DNA of 64,000 nucleotides from contig JAZROD010000058.1 of the NCBI GenBank assembly GCA_045648505.1, positions 1 to 64,000 on the forward strand, written 5' to 3'. How positions within the stretch are numbered: the stretch's first letter is position 1; each line of letters opens with the position of its first letter. The notes under the pieces were generated by a model. It was not told the origin of the DNA. It was given only the letters and a program-made list of their open reading frames with translations, and did no database searches. Shown here piece after piece: positions 16,744 through 25,928 of this stretch. Source of the DNA: RGIG8700 sp045648505 (GTDB lineage: Bacteria; Bacillota; Clostridia; RGIG6154). A program made the position numbers and the translations under genes.

Positions 16744-17697
16744 ATGGATAAATTAGTAATGTCTTATGCGCCACACATAAGAAGCAAAAGAACAACAAAA
16801 GCTCTTATGCTTGATGTTGTTATTGCACTTATGCCGGCACTTATTGCGGGAATTTACTATTTCGGACTTCCTGCACTTATACATACATTAACCTGTGTTG
16901 CATCCTGTGTATTCTTTGAATATATCTGGGAAAAGCTTTTTAAGCTTCCAAACACATCAGGTGACTTTTCTGCAGTTATCACAGGTATTTTAATTGCATT
17001 CAATGTGCCTGCAGCTCTTCCTTACGGATATGATGTTGCCGCATCTTTCTTTGCAATTATAATTGTTAAAATGTTTTTCGGCGGTCTTGGTCACAACTTT
17101 ATTAACCCTGCACTTGGTGCAAGAGCATTTCTTCTTGCCTGCTGGCCTGTTGCAATGACAAAGTGGACTGCACCTGCTTTCACATTAAAACCGGTTGTTG
17201 ATGCGGTTTCAACTGCAACACCTCTTGGTGCTTTAAAAGAAAGCGGAGAAGTTATTGCATCAAATATGGATTTATTCCTTGGTAATGTGGGCGGATGTAT
17301 TGGTGAAGTTTCCGCACTTGCAATTTTAATCGGTTTTGTTTATCTTTTAATCAGAAAAGTTATTACCCCAACAATTCCGCTTATTTATATAGGTGTTGTA
17401 TTCGTACTTGCCTGGGCAACAGGATATGACCCTGTGTTCTTCATTTTATCAGGCGGTCTTATGCTTGGTGCTGTGTTTATGGCAACAGATTATGTTACAA
17501 GCCCTATGTCATGGATGGGTCATATTGTTTATGCAACTCTTCTTGGTGTGTTAACTTTTGTAATAAGAGTGTACGGTAAGCTTCCTGAAGGTGTCAGCTA
17601 CTCAATTCTTATTATGAATGTTGTAACTCCTTTAATTGACAAATATACAAGACCTACAAGATACGGCGCAAAAGGAGGTAAGAAAAATGAAAAATAA
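16744..17697 (+). CDS. rnfD: Rnf electron transport complex subunit D
   Basis: Membrane subunit of 317 aa with about 9-10 hydrophobic segments, homologous to NqrB. It carries covalently bound FMN on a threonine, and the expected site is in STATPLGAL at about residue 160. The ribosome binding site GAAAGGAAA precedes ATG 16744. The 3' end overlaps rnfG by 11 nt. RnfD sits in the ion-translocating core with RnfE, RnfA and RnfG. Confidence 0.94.
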   Translation: MDKLVMSYAPHIRSKRTTKALMLDVVIALMPALIAGIYYFGLPALIHTLTCVASCVFFEYIWEKLFKLPNTSGDFSAVITGILIAFNVPAALPYGYDVAASFFAIIIVKMFFGGLGHNFINPALGARAFLLACWPVAMTKWTAPAFTLKPVVDAVSTATPLGALKESGEVIASNMDLFLGNVGGCIGEVSALAILIGFVYLLIRKVITPTIPLIYIGVVFVLAWATGYDPVFFILSGGLMLGAVFMATDYVTSPMSWMGHIVYATLLGVLTFVIRVYGKLPEGVSYSILIMNVVTPLIDKYTRPTRYGAKGGKKNEK

Positions 17698-18229
17698 TAT
17701 TTTTACTATGACTCTTACCTTGGTTATAATTGCAATAGTTGTTTCAGTTGCAATGTCTTATGTAAATTCAGTTACTGCTCCAATGATTGCAAACAATGAT
17801 GCCAAAAAGCTTAATGAATCTCTTGCAACAGTTATTGAAGCAGATGAATTCCCTGTTGTGGAAGAAAACGAAGCATACACCATCTACAAAGCAGTTAAAA
17901 ACGGTGAAACAGTTGGCTTCTGCGTTAAAAACACTTCAAGCGGTTACGGTGGAGATATTACACTTTTAACAGGTATGGATAAAGATTTAAAAGTTACAGG
18001 TGTTGAGCTTTTAAGCCACGCAGAAACTGCAGGTCTTGGTGCAAATGCATCAAAGCCTGAATTCAAAGAACAGTATAAAGGTAAAGCAGAAAATATTGGT
18101 GTTGTTAAAAACAGCCCAAAAGAAAATGATATAGTTGCAATTTCAGGTGCAACAATCACATCAAAAGCAGTAACAGAAGGCGTAAATGATGCTATTGCTT
18201 TAGTAAAGGAGGCAGGAATTGATGAATAA
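17687..18229 (+). CDS. rnfG: Rnf electron transport complex subunit G
   Basis: A 180-aa protein with one N-terminal transmembrane helix and an extracytoplasmic FMN-binding domain. The flavinylation motif SGATITS near residue 150 holds the threonine that is covalently modified. The start at ATG 17687 is fixed by GGAGG 7 nt upstream. The longer frame from 17636 runs back inside rnfD. It overlaps rnfE by 8 nt. Confidence 0.94.
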   Translation: MKNNIFTMTLTLVIIAIVVSVAMSYVNSVTAPMIANNDAKKLNESLATVIEADEFPVVEENEAYTIYKAVKNGETVGFCVKNTSSGYGGDITLLTGMDKDLKVTGVELLSHAETAGLGANASKPEFKEQYKGKAENIGVVKNSPKENDIVAISGATITSKAVTEGVNDAIALVKEAGIDE

Positions 18230-18812
18230 TTTTACAAAAGGTATTCTTAAAGAAAATCCTGTACTCGTACTTCTTCTGGGTATGTGCCCTTCCCTTGCAA
18301 CAACAACATCTGTTACAAATGCAATCGGTATGGGACTTTCAGCAACTGCAGTTTTAATCTGCTCAAATGTTGTTATTTCACTTTTAAGAAAGCTTATCCC
18401 ATCAAAAGTAAGAATTGCGGCATACATTGTTATTATCGCAACCTTCGTTACAATAGTTGAAATGCTTCTTAAAGCTTTTCTTCCATCATTGGCGGAATCT
18501 CTCGGCGTTTTCATTCCTTTAATCGTTGTAAACTGTATTATTTTAGCAAGAGCAGAAGCTTTTGCTTCAAAAAATAATGTATTCCAGTCATTTTTAGACG
18601 GTGCAGGAATGGGACTTGGTTTTACAGTTGCACTTACAATTATTGCAACCTTCAGAGAAATTTTAGGCGCAGGAACCTGGATGAACTTCCGTGTTATGCC
18701 TGCAGCTTATGAGCCTGCTTTATTGTTTATTCTCCCTGCAGGCGGTTTCTTATCACTTGGTATTATTCTTGGCATAATCAATCTTATAAAAGGAGGAAAG
18801 AAAAATGGGTAA
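18222..18812 (+). CDS. rnfE: Rnf electron transport complex subunit E
   Basis: A 196-aa integral membrane subunit with six hydrophobic segments, paralogous to RnfA and related to NqrD/NqrE. The family signature ENPVLVLLLGMCPSLA is at the N-terminus. ATG 18222 follows AAGGAGG. An upstream TTG is ignored. It overlaps rnfG and rnfA at its two ends, so the four middle genes are tightly coupled. Confidence 0.94.
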   Translation: MNNFTKGILKENPVLVLLLGMCPSLATTTSVTNAIGMGLSATAVLICSNVVISLLRKLIPSKVRIAAYIVIIATFVTIVEMLLKAFLPSLAESLGVFIPLIVVNCIILARAEAFASKNNVFQSFLDGAGMGLGFTVALTIIATFREILGAGTWMNFRVMPAAYEPALLFILPAGGFLSLGIILGIINLIKGGKKNG

Positions 18813-19395
18813 CGGCGTTTTAGCAGGTATTCTTTCAATTTTGTTAAGCGGAATTTTAACAAACAATTTCATTTTCTCCAGATTTATGGGCATCTGTCCC
18901 TTCCTTGGGGTTTCAAAGAAAACTTCAACCGCAGTTGGTATGGGTATGGCAGTTACTTTTGTTATGACTCTTGCAGGAACAGTAACATTTCTTGTTTACA
19001 AATACCTTATGGTTCCATTTGGACTTGAGTATATGAAAACAATCATTTTCATATTTATCATAGCGGCACTTGTGCAGTTTGTGGAAATGGCTCTTCAGAA
19101 GCTTCTTCCATCGCTTTACACAGCACTTGGTATTTATTTACCGCTTATCACAACAAACTGTGCAGTACTTGGTGCGGTGCTTTTAGTTGTTGATACATAC
19201 AAATACGAAACTTTAATAGAAGCAGTAGTATTCAATTTCAGTGCGGCTCTCGGCTTCACACTTGCAATAGTTCTTCTTGCAGGCGTAAGAGAAAGACTCG
19301 AAACTGCACCAATCCCTAAATTCTTACAGGGATTCCCGATTGTATTGGTGTCAGCGGCACTTATATCAATGGCCTTCGTAGGCTTAAGCTTCTAA
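18805..19395 (+). CDS. rnfA: Rnf electron transport complex subunit A
   Basis: A 196-aa membrane subunit with six helices in inverted topology to RnfE. NNFIFSRFMGICPFLGVS carries the conserved cysteine and LITTNCAVLG the second one. Together with RnfE these bind the intramembrane iron-sulfur centre in this family. It starts at ATG 18805 behind AGGAGG, 8 nt inside rnfE. Two palindromic elements (19405-19490 and 19511-19597) follow before rnfB. Confidence 0.94.
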   Translation: MGNGVLAGILSILLSGILTNNFIFSRFMGICPFLGVSKKTSTAVGMGMAVTFVMTLAGTVTFLVYKYLMVPFGLEYMKTIIFIFIIAALVQFVEMALQKLLPSLYTALGIYLPLITTNCAVLGAVLLVVDTYKYETLIEAVVFNFSAALGFTLAIVLLAGVRERLETAPIPKFLQGFPIVLVSAALISMAFVGLSF

Positions 19396-19404
19396 AGACT
19401 TGTT

Positions 19405-19490
19405 AATTTTCCGTATTTTGCACTGATTGCTCCGCTTATGTACACAAAGTACACGTCGCTTCGCATCAGCACAAACTACGAAAAATTTCC
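19405..19490. repeat. palindromic interspersed element, copy B (type 2)
   Basis: The outer arms match copy A, but with CGTA/TACG in place of CGCA/TGCG. The central arm is of the second type (CTGATTGC..GCATCAG) around TGTACACAAAGTACA. It lies between rnfA and rnfB. Confidence 0.8.
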
Positions 19491-19510
19491 TGCGTCTTTT
19501 ATAAGAAAAG

Positions 19511-19597
19511 GAATTTTCCGTATTTTGCACCTTTCCCCCTGCTCGTGTACACAAAGTACACCACGCAGAGGAAATGCACAAACTGCGAAAAATTTCC
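19511..19597. repeat. palindromic interspersed element, copy C (type 1)
   Basis: It differs from copy A by a 2-base shorter loop and a C-to-T change in the left outer arm, which converts a G-C pair to a G-U wobble. It is tandem to copy B with a 20-bp gap. Confidence 0.8.
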
Positions 19598-19618
19598 TGT
19601 GTCTTAAACAGGGGGGGA

Positions 19619-19635
19619 ACTCCTAATTCCTAACT
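19619..19635. repeat. interspersed intergenic word, second copy
   Basis: Identical 17-bp string to 4292-4308. It lies after palindrome C and before the rnfB ribosome binding site. Confidence 0.4.
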
Positions 19636-19660
19636 TTTAACATTGAAAGGAAATTAAATT

Positions 19661-20437
19661 ATGTTACAAACAGTTATAATCTTCGGCAGTATTGCTCTTG
19701 TTATGGGGCTTGTGCTTGGAGTGGCATCAAAAATATTTGCAGTTGATAAAGATGAAAGAATTGATATGATTGCAGAGTGTCTGCCGGGTGCAAACTGCGG
19801 TGGTTGCGGTTATGCGGGTTGCGGTGCTCTTGCAGAAGCAATTGTTAAGGGAGAAGCTCCTGTTAATGCTTGTCCCGGTTGCACAAATGTTAAGAAGATT
19901 GCCGAAATTATGGGCGTTGTTGCAGAGGAAAATGTACCTGTTGCGGCATTCGTTAAATGTAGCGGAAGTATCTGCAAGGTTAACTATAAATATCTTTTTG
20001 ACGGAACAAAGAGCTGTAAGGATGTTACCAATATGAATCTTGGTGACAAAATGTGCGCTTATGCTTGTCTTGGTTATGGTGACTGTGTAGAAAAATGTGT
20101 TTTCGGTGCTATCACCATAAAGGATGCATTGGCAAGAATCGACCTTACAAGATGTATTGGTTGCGGTCAGTGTGTGGGCGTTTGTCCTAAAGGTGTTATT
20201 GAGCTTATGCCAAAAGACACAAAATATGCGGTTAAATGTTCATCAAAGGATAAGGGACCTGTTGTTAAGGAAGCTTGTCAGGTTGGATGCTTTGGCTGTA
20301 AAATCTGCGAAAAGAACTGTCCGTCAGGTGCAATTACCGTTACAGACAATCTTGCAAAAATCGACATTGAGAAATGTACCCAGTGCGGTATCTGTGCAGA
20401 AAAATGCCCTAAAAAAATTATTTACATAAAGGAATAA
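19661..20437 (+). CDS. rnfB: Rnf electron transport complex subunit B
   Basis: RnfB is the ferredoxin-type entry subunit of the complex, 258 aa. It has an N-terminal membrane helix, then a Fe-S domain with the CGGCGYAGC..C pattern (about residues 46-70). Three further clusters follow: one in CAYACLGYGDCVEKC/CIGCGQCVGVCP, then CFGCKICEKNCP and CTQCGICAEKCP. It is last in the operon and starts at ATG 19661 behind GAAAGGAAA. The 265-bp spacer before it holds only repeat sequence, so its expression relative to the other subunits may be set by those hairpins. Confidence 0.94.
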   Translation: MLQTVIIFGSIALVMGLVLGVASKIFAVDKDERIDMIAECLPGANCGGCGYAGCGALAEAIVKGEAPVNACPGCTNVKKIAEIMGVVAEENVPVAAFVKCSGSICKVNYKYLFDGTKSCKDVTNMNLGDKMCAYACLGYGDCVEKCVFGAITIKDALARIDLTRCIGCGQCVGVCPKGVIELMPKDTKYAVKCSSKDKGPVVKEACQVGCFGCKICEKNCPSGAITVTDNLAKIDIEKCTQCGICAEKCPKKIIYIKE

Positions 20438-20439
20438 AA

Positions 20440-21606
20440 ATGAAAAAAGTATTTTCTGTTTTTCTTATACTTGCAACAGTTTTTGCACTTTTTGTGCCTG
20501 TTTATGCTGCGCCGGATATTGAAAGCCGTGCGGCAGTTTTAATGGATGCACAGACAGGGCAGATCCTCTATTCAAAAAATCAGGATGAGGTTTTATATCC
20601 TGCAAGTATAACAAAAATTATGACCATATATCTGGGAACACAGGATGAAAGTAAGCTTGACACTTATTTTTCTGCATCCGATGAAGCAATAAAAGCAGTT
20701 CCCAGAGATACATCAAATATTGCTCTTGATTTTGGTGAAGAAATCACTTTAAAGGATGCACTTTATGCTTCTATGCTTATGTCTGCAAACGATGCCTGCA
20801 ATCTGGTTGCAGAAGCGGTTTCGGGAAGTATGGAAAAATTCGTTTCCCTTATGAATTCAACCGCAAAAACCTTTGGTGCAAGAAATACAAGCTTTGCAAA
20901 TGCCAATGGTCTTACAGACAAAAAGCATTACACAACTGCATACGATTTTGCGGTAATCACAAAAGAAGCTTTAAAAAGTGAAGCCTTTAAAAAGGTTTTC
21001 TGCAGTATGGACTATACCATAAAACCCACAAACAAAAATGATGAAGAAAGAAACTTTGTTGCCCAGCACAGAATGATGCATCAGGCAAAATATAATCATC
21101 TTGGAGTTGTGGGTGGTAAAAACGGATTTACCGCCGATGCGGCATACACACTTGTTACATACGGCAAAAAAGACGGAAAAGAGCTTATTTGTGTTATTTT
21201 AAAGAGTCCTTCCTTTAATTCTGTTTATGAGGACACTCAAACTCTTTTAGAGTATGGATATAAAAATTTCACCAGAAGTATAATGAAAGCAGAAGAGGTG
21301 GAAGAATATATTGAGGGAAGAACAACATATACTCCTGTTGGAGAAGCGGAGTTTCTTTTAGACAATCAGTACGAAAAGGATAGTCTTGTGACTGCTTTTG
21401 CAGACGGTGTTTTTCAGATTAAAACTCCTGACGGTACTGTTCTGGGTCAGCTTGAAGCTATCTCTGAAACCACGCTCTCAATATGGCAGATTATATGGAT
21501 TATAATAAAAATAATATTCTTTGTAATACTTGCTTTGTTCATAGGCTTATATGCTTTATTGATTATTGCAAGTAATAAAAGCAGAAAAAGAAGAAAGAAA
21601 AAATAA
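20440..21606 (+). CDS. D-alanyl-D-alanine carboxypeptidase (PBP5/DacA family)
   Basis: A secreted, membrane-tethered serine peptidase of 388 aa that would trim the terminal D-Ala of peptidoglycan stem peptides. It has an N-terminal signal peptide (cleavage near VYA-AP), the S-x-x-K motif in SITKIM (about residue 58), and S-x-N in SAND. The third motif reads KNG rather than the usual KTG. A C-terminal hydrophobic segment followed by a basic tail (KSRKRRKKK) replaces the amphipathic anchor of classical PBP5. It starts 2 nt after rnfB and may be read from the same transcript. Confidence 0.88.
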   Translation: MKKVFSVFLILATVFALFVPVYAAPDIESRAAVLMDAQTGQILYSKNQDEVLYPASITKIMTIYLGTQDESKLDTYFSASDEAIKAVPRDTSNIALDFGEEITLKDALYASMLMSANDACNLVAEAVSGSMEKFVSLMNSTAKTFGARNTSFANANGLTDKKHYTTAYDFAVITKEALKSEAFKKVFCSMDYTIKPTNKNDEERNFVAQHRMMHQAKYNHLGVVGGKNGFTADAAYTLVTYGKKDGKELICVILKSPSFNSVYEDTQTLLEYGYKNFTRSIMKAEEVEEYIEGRTTYTPVGEAEFLLDNQYEKDSLVTAFADGVFQIKTPDGTVLGQLEAISETTLSIWQIIWIIIKIIFFVILALFIGLYALLIIASNKSRKRRKKK

Positions 21607-21608
21607 TT

Positions 21609-23042
21609 ATGGTACACAACACTAATTATATGAAGTGCAGTGAGTGTGAAAGACACAACTGGCTTGTGAAAAACTCACCGGACAGCTACGAACAGGATGA
21701 AGCACATATCTTTATGGAAAACACTTCCAAAGAAGCTAAAGAGCTTGCAAAAAAGCTTTTTAAAGGCGGTGTGCAGATTTCTGAGGAAGACGCTCTTTAC
21801 GAAACAGAAAAAGCACTTAAAAAACATTCAGTGCTTTATGATGCATATTTTGAAAATGATGTAGCTTCCTGCACGGTAGACATTATGGTCTGCAAAAATT
21901 CAAAGGCAGATATATATCTTGTTAAAAGCGGAGTTAATGTTTATTATTTTGCAAAAGAGCTTTCTTTTCAGAAAATGGTGCTTCAGTCAAAGGGCATTAA
22001 AGTTAAGAATATGTATTTAATGCTTATTGACCGTGACTATGTTCGTGGCAGAAAGCTTAACATAAAAAAATTGTTCAAGATTACAAATGTAAACAACCTT
22101 GACAATTCAAAAAATATGTATAGAAGGGCAACTGAAATCGGCATTACGCAAGGACTCCCCTGTGAGCCATACAGTGAGGTTAAGAAATACTGTCAGCATT
22201 GCGGATTTTTTGAATATTGCTTCAAGGACCTTCCAAAACCCAATATTTTTGAAATATCGGGAATGGATTTTGCCACAAAGCTTGGCTATTATAACAAAGG
22301 CATTATTTCTTTTCAGGATTTTGCAAAGCTTCCGGAAGAGATGGATAAAAGCTATATGAAGCAGGTTAACTGTTCATTAAGCAACAAGCCAATGGTAAAC
22401 AAGGCAAAGCTTCGTGAATTTTTAGGAAAGCTTAAATACCCCATAGGATTTCTTGATTTTGAAACAGTTGGTCCTCTTATTCCTGAATTTGAAGGACATA
22501 AGGTGGGCGAGCTTATAATAACCCAGTTTTCATATCATGTTATTGAAAAAGAAGGGGAAAAACCAAAGCATTATGAATTTGTTGGCGATGGTATAAATTA
22601 CCCTGAAAAAGAGCTTTGCAAGGCTCTTTGCGGGTGTATAAAAGAAAATCATACGGTGCTTATGTATTCTCCTTATGAAAAAATGTGCATAAAGCATCTT
22701 AAAAACAAACAACCTTCTTTTGCAAAGGAACTTGAAATCATCAAGAAGAATTTAGTGGACCTTGAAGAGCCTTTCAGAAAGAAATATCTTTATCATCCAC
22801 TTATGCAGGGAAGAAGCTCAATAAAAAAAGTGCTTCCTGCACTTTATCCCCATAGCAGAAGACTGGGCTATGAAAATCTTGATGTAAAAAATGGCGCAAT
22901 GGCGGTTGAAAAATATCTGGACCTTAAAAATATGCCACGCCACGAAAGACTTGTAATGATAGAAAAGCTGTTGAACTATTGTTGTATGGACACATTGGCA
23001 ATGGTGGCACTTTTAGAAAAAATAAGAGAATACGCAAAATAA
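21609..23042 (+). CDS. DUF2779 domain protein, predicted nuclease with Fe-S cluster
   Basis: The product of 477 aa combines a Cas4/RecB-like N-terminal half with a C-terminal DEDD-type DUF2779 domain. Cysteines near the N-terminus (KCSEC) and at YCQHCGFFEYC (about residues 197-207) are placed as in nucleases whose [4Fe-4S] cluster staples a PD-(D/E)XK fold. The C-terminal domain starts FLDFETVGP with the D-x-E exonuclease motif and ends with MDTLAMV. No function has been assigned experimentally that I know of. DNA or RNA processing is inferred. It starts 2 nt after the dacA-like gene and is closed by a terminator at 23044-23067. Confidence 0.75.
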   Translation: MVHNTNYMKCSECERHNWLVKNSPDSYEQDEAHIFMENTSKEAKELAKKLFKGGVQISEEDALYETEKALKKHSVLYDAYFENDVASCTVDIMVCKNSKADIYLVKSGVNVYYFAKELSFQKMVLQSKGIKVKNMYLMLIDRDYVRGRKLNIKKLFKITNVNNLDNSKNMYRRATEIGITQGLPCEPYSEVKKYCQHCGFFEYCFKDLPKPNIFEISGMDFATKLGYYNKGIISFQDFAKLPEEMDKSYMKQVNCSLSNKPMVNKAKLREFLGKLKYPIGFLDFETVGPLIPEFEGHKVGELIITQFSYHVIEKEGEKPKHYEFVGDGINYPEKELCKALCGCIKENHTVLMYSPYEKMCIKHLKNKQPSFAKELEIIKKNLVDLEEPFRKKYLYHPLMQGRSSIKKVLPALYPHSRRLGYENLDVKNGAMAVEKYLDLKNMPRHERLVMIEKLLNYCCMDTLAMVALLEKIREYAK

Positions 23043-23043
23043 G

Positions 23044-23068
23044 AAGCTCACATCTGTGAGCTTTTTAT
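23044..23068. terminator. bidirectional terminator
   Basis: A 9-bp stem AAGCTCACA/TGTGAGCTT with a 2-nt loop between convergent genes, followed by TTTATTTT. Confidence 0.8.
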
Positions 23069-23082
23069 TTTGCGTATTTACA

Positions 23083-24498
23083 CTACTTTATTTCACCTAC
23101 AAAGAGGGCAATATTGTTCGTTTCGTCGTAAATTACGAAAGTAAAGTCTTTGTTGATATTAAGAACAAGTGGTTCAGGATTTTGAGTGTATGCAGATGTT
23201 GCCATTAAAATTGCAGTAGCGGCAGAGGCTTCTGTGCCTTCTTCATCTGTGTTTATATAGGTTTTCTGAATAACATCAAATGCAGAAAGAGGAATATCTG
23301 TCATTTTATCAAGGTTTACAGAGCCTATTCCCATATTTTCAAGATGAGCCTTTAAAGAAGTTGTGTATTCAAATTTGAATTTAGGCATCTTAAGATTTAC
23401 ATAGGTGTTATTAAGTGTTGTGTTTTCCACAAAGCTTACAGGGTTTGTAACTCTGTCGCTTCCCATTAAAACAAACATACTTATCTGTGCGCCGTCGCTT
23501 TCATAAGGAAGCTTAACAATCTGAACATCACCGTTTATGCCGTAGTCAAGGTATGAGGTCTGTTCCATAAAATCTTTTTTGGTTTCAACGCCGCCGCTTG
23601 TGAAAGTATCTTCTTTAGTGAGATTTTTATTGAATTTATTGCGGAAAGAACCTTTAAAATATACTGTGTTAACAATAAGCCCGTCAAAATCACTGTTTGA
23701 TATAACACCGCTTATTTTACCATTGGTGTTTTCATAAACCCAGTTGTTTATTCTGCTTTGAGCAGTAGAATCTGTAACTGTGTGGCTTTCTGCAGAGTAG
23801 TAATTAAGAACTGCTGACTCAAAATCAGGGTTAAATCTTGCAACTGTTCTGTCACGGTTGAGCCATACAGAGTTTGCAGTATAAATTTTGATTTTTTCAG
23901 AGTTGTTATACCGACTTAAAAGTGAGTACATTCTTTTATTCTGACTTTGTGTATCTTCCATATTAAATGCAGAAATAATATCCGCTTCTGTCTGCTGGTC
24001 TGCACCGTTTAATGCAACGCTTATTGCATTTTCAAGTGAAAATGGTGAAAGTGCATAGCTTGAGCTTTCTGAAACTGTATTATATAAAATATCCTCTGCT
24101 CTGCCCCACATAACTGCTCTTCCTTCAGGCATAGTCATAGGCATTATTTCTTCCGATGCAACAGATATATCATGTTCAATAGCCGCTTCATTTGTTATAG
24201 TTTCTTCAGGAACAATAACCTCTGGTGTGGTTGTCTTTTCTTCCCCTGCAGAGAAGGTTTCTCCGTGACTTTCATATACAGGTGCAGGAATGTCGCTTTT
24301 TATAACCTGTGGGGTGGTGTTTCCCTGACCTGATAAAAATACCACAAGTGCAATTGCTGCCGCACAAAGACTGCCGTAAGAATAAGCAGGCACGAAACTG
24401 CGTCTTTTTCTTTCAACCGGCTGTGGGTTTAATATTTTGTTTTTAAGGGCTTCATCTGTGATACTGTCGTTAGCCTTTTTGTATAAATCTTTAAACAA
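23083..24498 (-). CDS. membrane-anchored serpin with anti-sigma-like N-terminus
   Basis: A 471-aa protein. Residues 1-40 are cytoplasmic and basic (FKDLYKKANDSITDEALKNKIL), one transmembrane helix follows (about 43-60), then a low-complexity stalk to about residue 125, then a full serpin fold. The reactive-centre hinge DEEGTEASAATA is intact, which indicates an inhibitory serpin. Counting from the P17 glutamate puts the scissile region at about ATS-AY. The C-terminal FTFVIYDETNNIALFVGEI matches the serpin signature. It overlaps the upstream ECF sigma gene by 8 nt. Short N-terminal domains encoded next to ECF factors often bind the sigma factor. That role is inferred here. Confidence 0.85.
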   Translation of the reverse strand: MFKDLYKKANDSITDEALKNKILNPQPVERKRRSFVPAYSYGSLCAAAIALVVFLSGQGNTTPQVIKSDIPAPVYESHGETFSAGEEKTTTPEVIVPEETITNEAAIEHDISVASEEIMPMTMPEGRAVMWGRAEDILYNTVSESSSYALSPFSLENAISVALNGADQQTEADIISAFNMEDTQSQNKRMYSLLSRYNNSEKIKIYTANSVWLNRDRTVARFNPDFESAVLNYYSAESHTVTDSTAQSRINNWVYENTNGKISGVISNSDFDGLIVNTVYFKGSFRNKFNKNLTKEDTFTSGGVETKKDFMEQTSYLDYGINGDVQIVKLPYESDGAQISMFVLMGSDRVTNPVSFVENTTLNNTYVNLKMPKFKFEYTTSLKAHLENMGIGSVNLDKMTDIPLSAFDVIQKTYINTDEEGTEASAATAILMATSAYTQNPEPLVLNINKDFTFVIYDETNNIALFVGEIK

Positions 24499-24961
24499 TT
24501 TCGCAATCCTCCTTCAATTTTTCTTTCAGCATTTCCCTTGCTCTGTGAAGCTGGGACTTAACTGTTGTTTCTTTGGTATTAAGAATTTCGGCAATCTCTT
24601 TAACCGGCATATCTTCGTAGTAAAAAAGATGGATTACCGTTCTGTACTTTGAGGGAAGTGATAAAACTGCATAGTAAACATCGCTTTCTTCGGGGTCTGA
24701 AAAAGAAATTTCCTCCGTAAGCTCTGCGGTGTTTCTGAAGAAATCATCAAGAAACACATTCTTACTGCAGTTAATGGTAACTTTAATAAGCCATGCCTTC
24801 AAATGCTCGTCGCTTTCAAACTCTCTGTCCTTTTTAAGAAATCTGTAAAAGACTTCCTGAACAACATCGTCTGCACGGTGTTTATCACCACATCTGGCAA
24901 GGGCGAGTCTTAAAACCATATTAAAATGTTTTTCAACTGCCACGCTGTCATTGGTAACCAT
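24491..24961 (-). CDS. ECF-type RNA polymerase sigma factor
   Basis: A 156-aa sigma-70 family protein with only regions 2 and 4. Region 2 includes RADDVVQEVFYRFLKK and region 4 includes LPSKYRTVIHLFYYEDMPVKEIAEIL followed by TTVKSQLHRAREMLKE. The start at ATG 24961 (MVTNDSVAVEKHF) is set by GAGAGGAG 7-8 nt upstream. The longer frame to 25012 has no matching site. It is first in a two-gene operon with the serpin, the usual arrangement for a sigma factor and its membrane regulator. Confidence 0.9.
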   Translation of the reverse strand: MVTNDSVAVEKHFNMVLRLALARCGDKHRADDVVQEVFYRFLKKDREFESDEHLKAWLIKVTINCSKNVFLDDFFRNTAELTEEISFSDPEESDVYYAVLSLPSKYRTVIHLFYYEDMPVKEIAEILNTKETTVKSQLHRAREMLKEKLKEDCEIV

Positions 24962-25018
24962 TTCAATGCTCCTCTCATAACTAATACCTTGAAAAATAGA
25001 AAAAGGTTGCAAAATATT

Positions 25019-25906
25019 TTATTTTTTAAGAATTATTTTAAAAGTTTTTGGAATATTTGTAATTTCAATATATTCTGTACCCGGTTCAAACTCTCCGTCA
25101 AGAGTCCAGTCAGGCTTGGATTCACAATGAATTTCAATATTTTTTGTGCTTATAAGATTTATCATTTCGCAATCATATATCTCACCGTTAAGGGAAAGAA
25201 CAAGCTGATTGAGTTCAAACATATTTTTGGGCTGTCTTATTAAAACAAGCTCCAAAAGACCGTCACTTAAATCAACAATAGTAGGGTCAAGGGTTAAAAT
25301 TCCCCCAAGTGATGTGGAATTGCAAATTGCACCGAAAAGATAGTCGCCTTCAAGAGTGCCGTTATCGGTTTTTACAACCATATGCTCGCTTTTGATTGAA
25401 GGTATATCCTTGATGCCTTCAAGAAGGTATGCAATATGACCGAAAGAATTTTTAAAGGACTGTGGTGTGGTGTATGCAATTCTTGTGAATGCACCAAAGG
25501 AAGCAACATAAGTGAAATATTTATTGTTAAAGCTTCCAAGGTCAAGAGAAATGGCTTCGCCTTCCATAATAGCTTTTGCTGCCTTTAAAATGTTTTTGGG
25601 CATTTTAAGTGAAGAAGCAAAATCGTTTGTGCTTCCTGCAGGAATGTAGCCTATGGGAATATCCTTGCCTGAAAGCATAACACCTTCAATAACCTCGTTA
25701 AGAGTACCGTCACCACCGATGGCAACCACAATATCCGCTTCCTCTGCGTGTTCTTTTGCAAGAGAAACGCCGTCACCTTTTTTAGATGTCATATAAATAT
25801 GGCTGAAGTATCCATTTTCCGCAAAAATGCGCACAATGTCCGTAAGATATTTGTTTGCCTTTTTAGTGCCTGCACAAGGATTCATAATAATTGTTATTAT
25901 AGCCAT
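25019..25906 (-). CDS. diacylglycerol kinase family lipid kinase (YegS/BmrU)
   Basis: A 295-aa soluble kinase of the YegS/DagK/LCB5 superfamily. Residues near the N-terminus show the NPCAGTKKA nucleotide loop and GGDGTLNEV (about residues 58-66), with GYIPAGSTNDFA for the substrate side. The family phosphorylates diacylglycerol, recycling it to phosphatidate after lipoteichoic-acid-type modifications, or phosphorylates related lipids. The exact lipid is not predictable. It starts at ATG 25906 behind GGGAGAAG and lies between two operons on the same strand. Confidence 0.85.
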   Translation of the reverse strand: MAIITIIMNPCAGTKKANKYLTDIVRIFAENGYFSHIYMTSKKGDGVSLAKEHAEEADIVVAIGGDGTLNEVIEGVMLSGKDIPIGYIPAGSTNDFASSLKMPKNILKAAKAIMEGEAISLDLGSFNNKYFTYVASFGAFTRIAYTTPQSFKNSFGHIAYLLEGIKDIPSIKSEHMVVKTDNGTLEGDYLFGAICNSTSLGGILTLDPTIVDLSDGLLELVLIRQPKNMFELNQLVLSLNGEIYDCEMINLISTKNIEIHCESKPDWTLDGEFEPGTEYIEITNIPKTFKIILKK

Positions 25907-25928
25907 ATGCTTCTCCCTTCACATAAAT

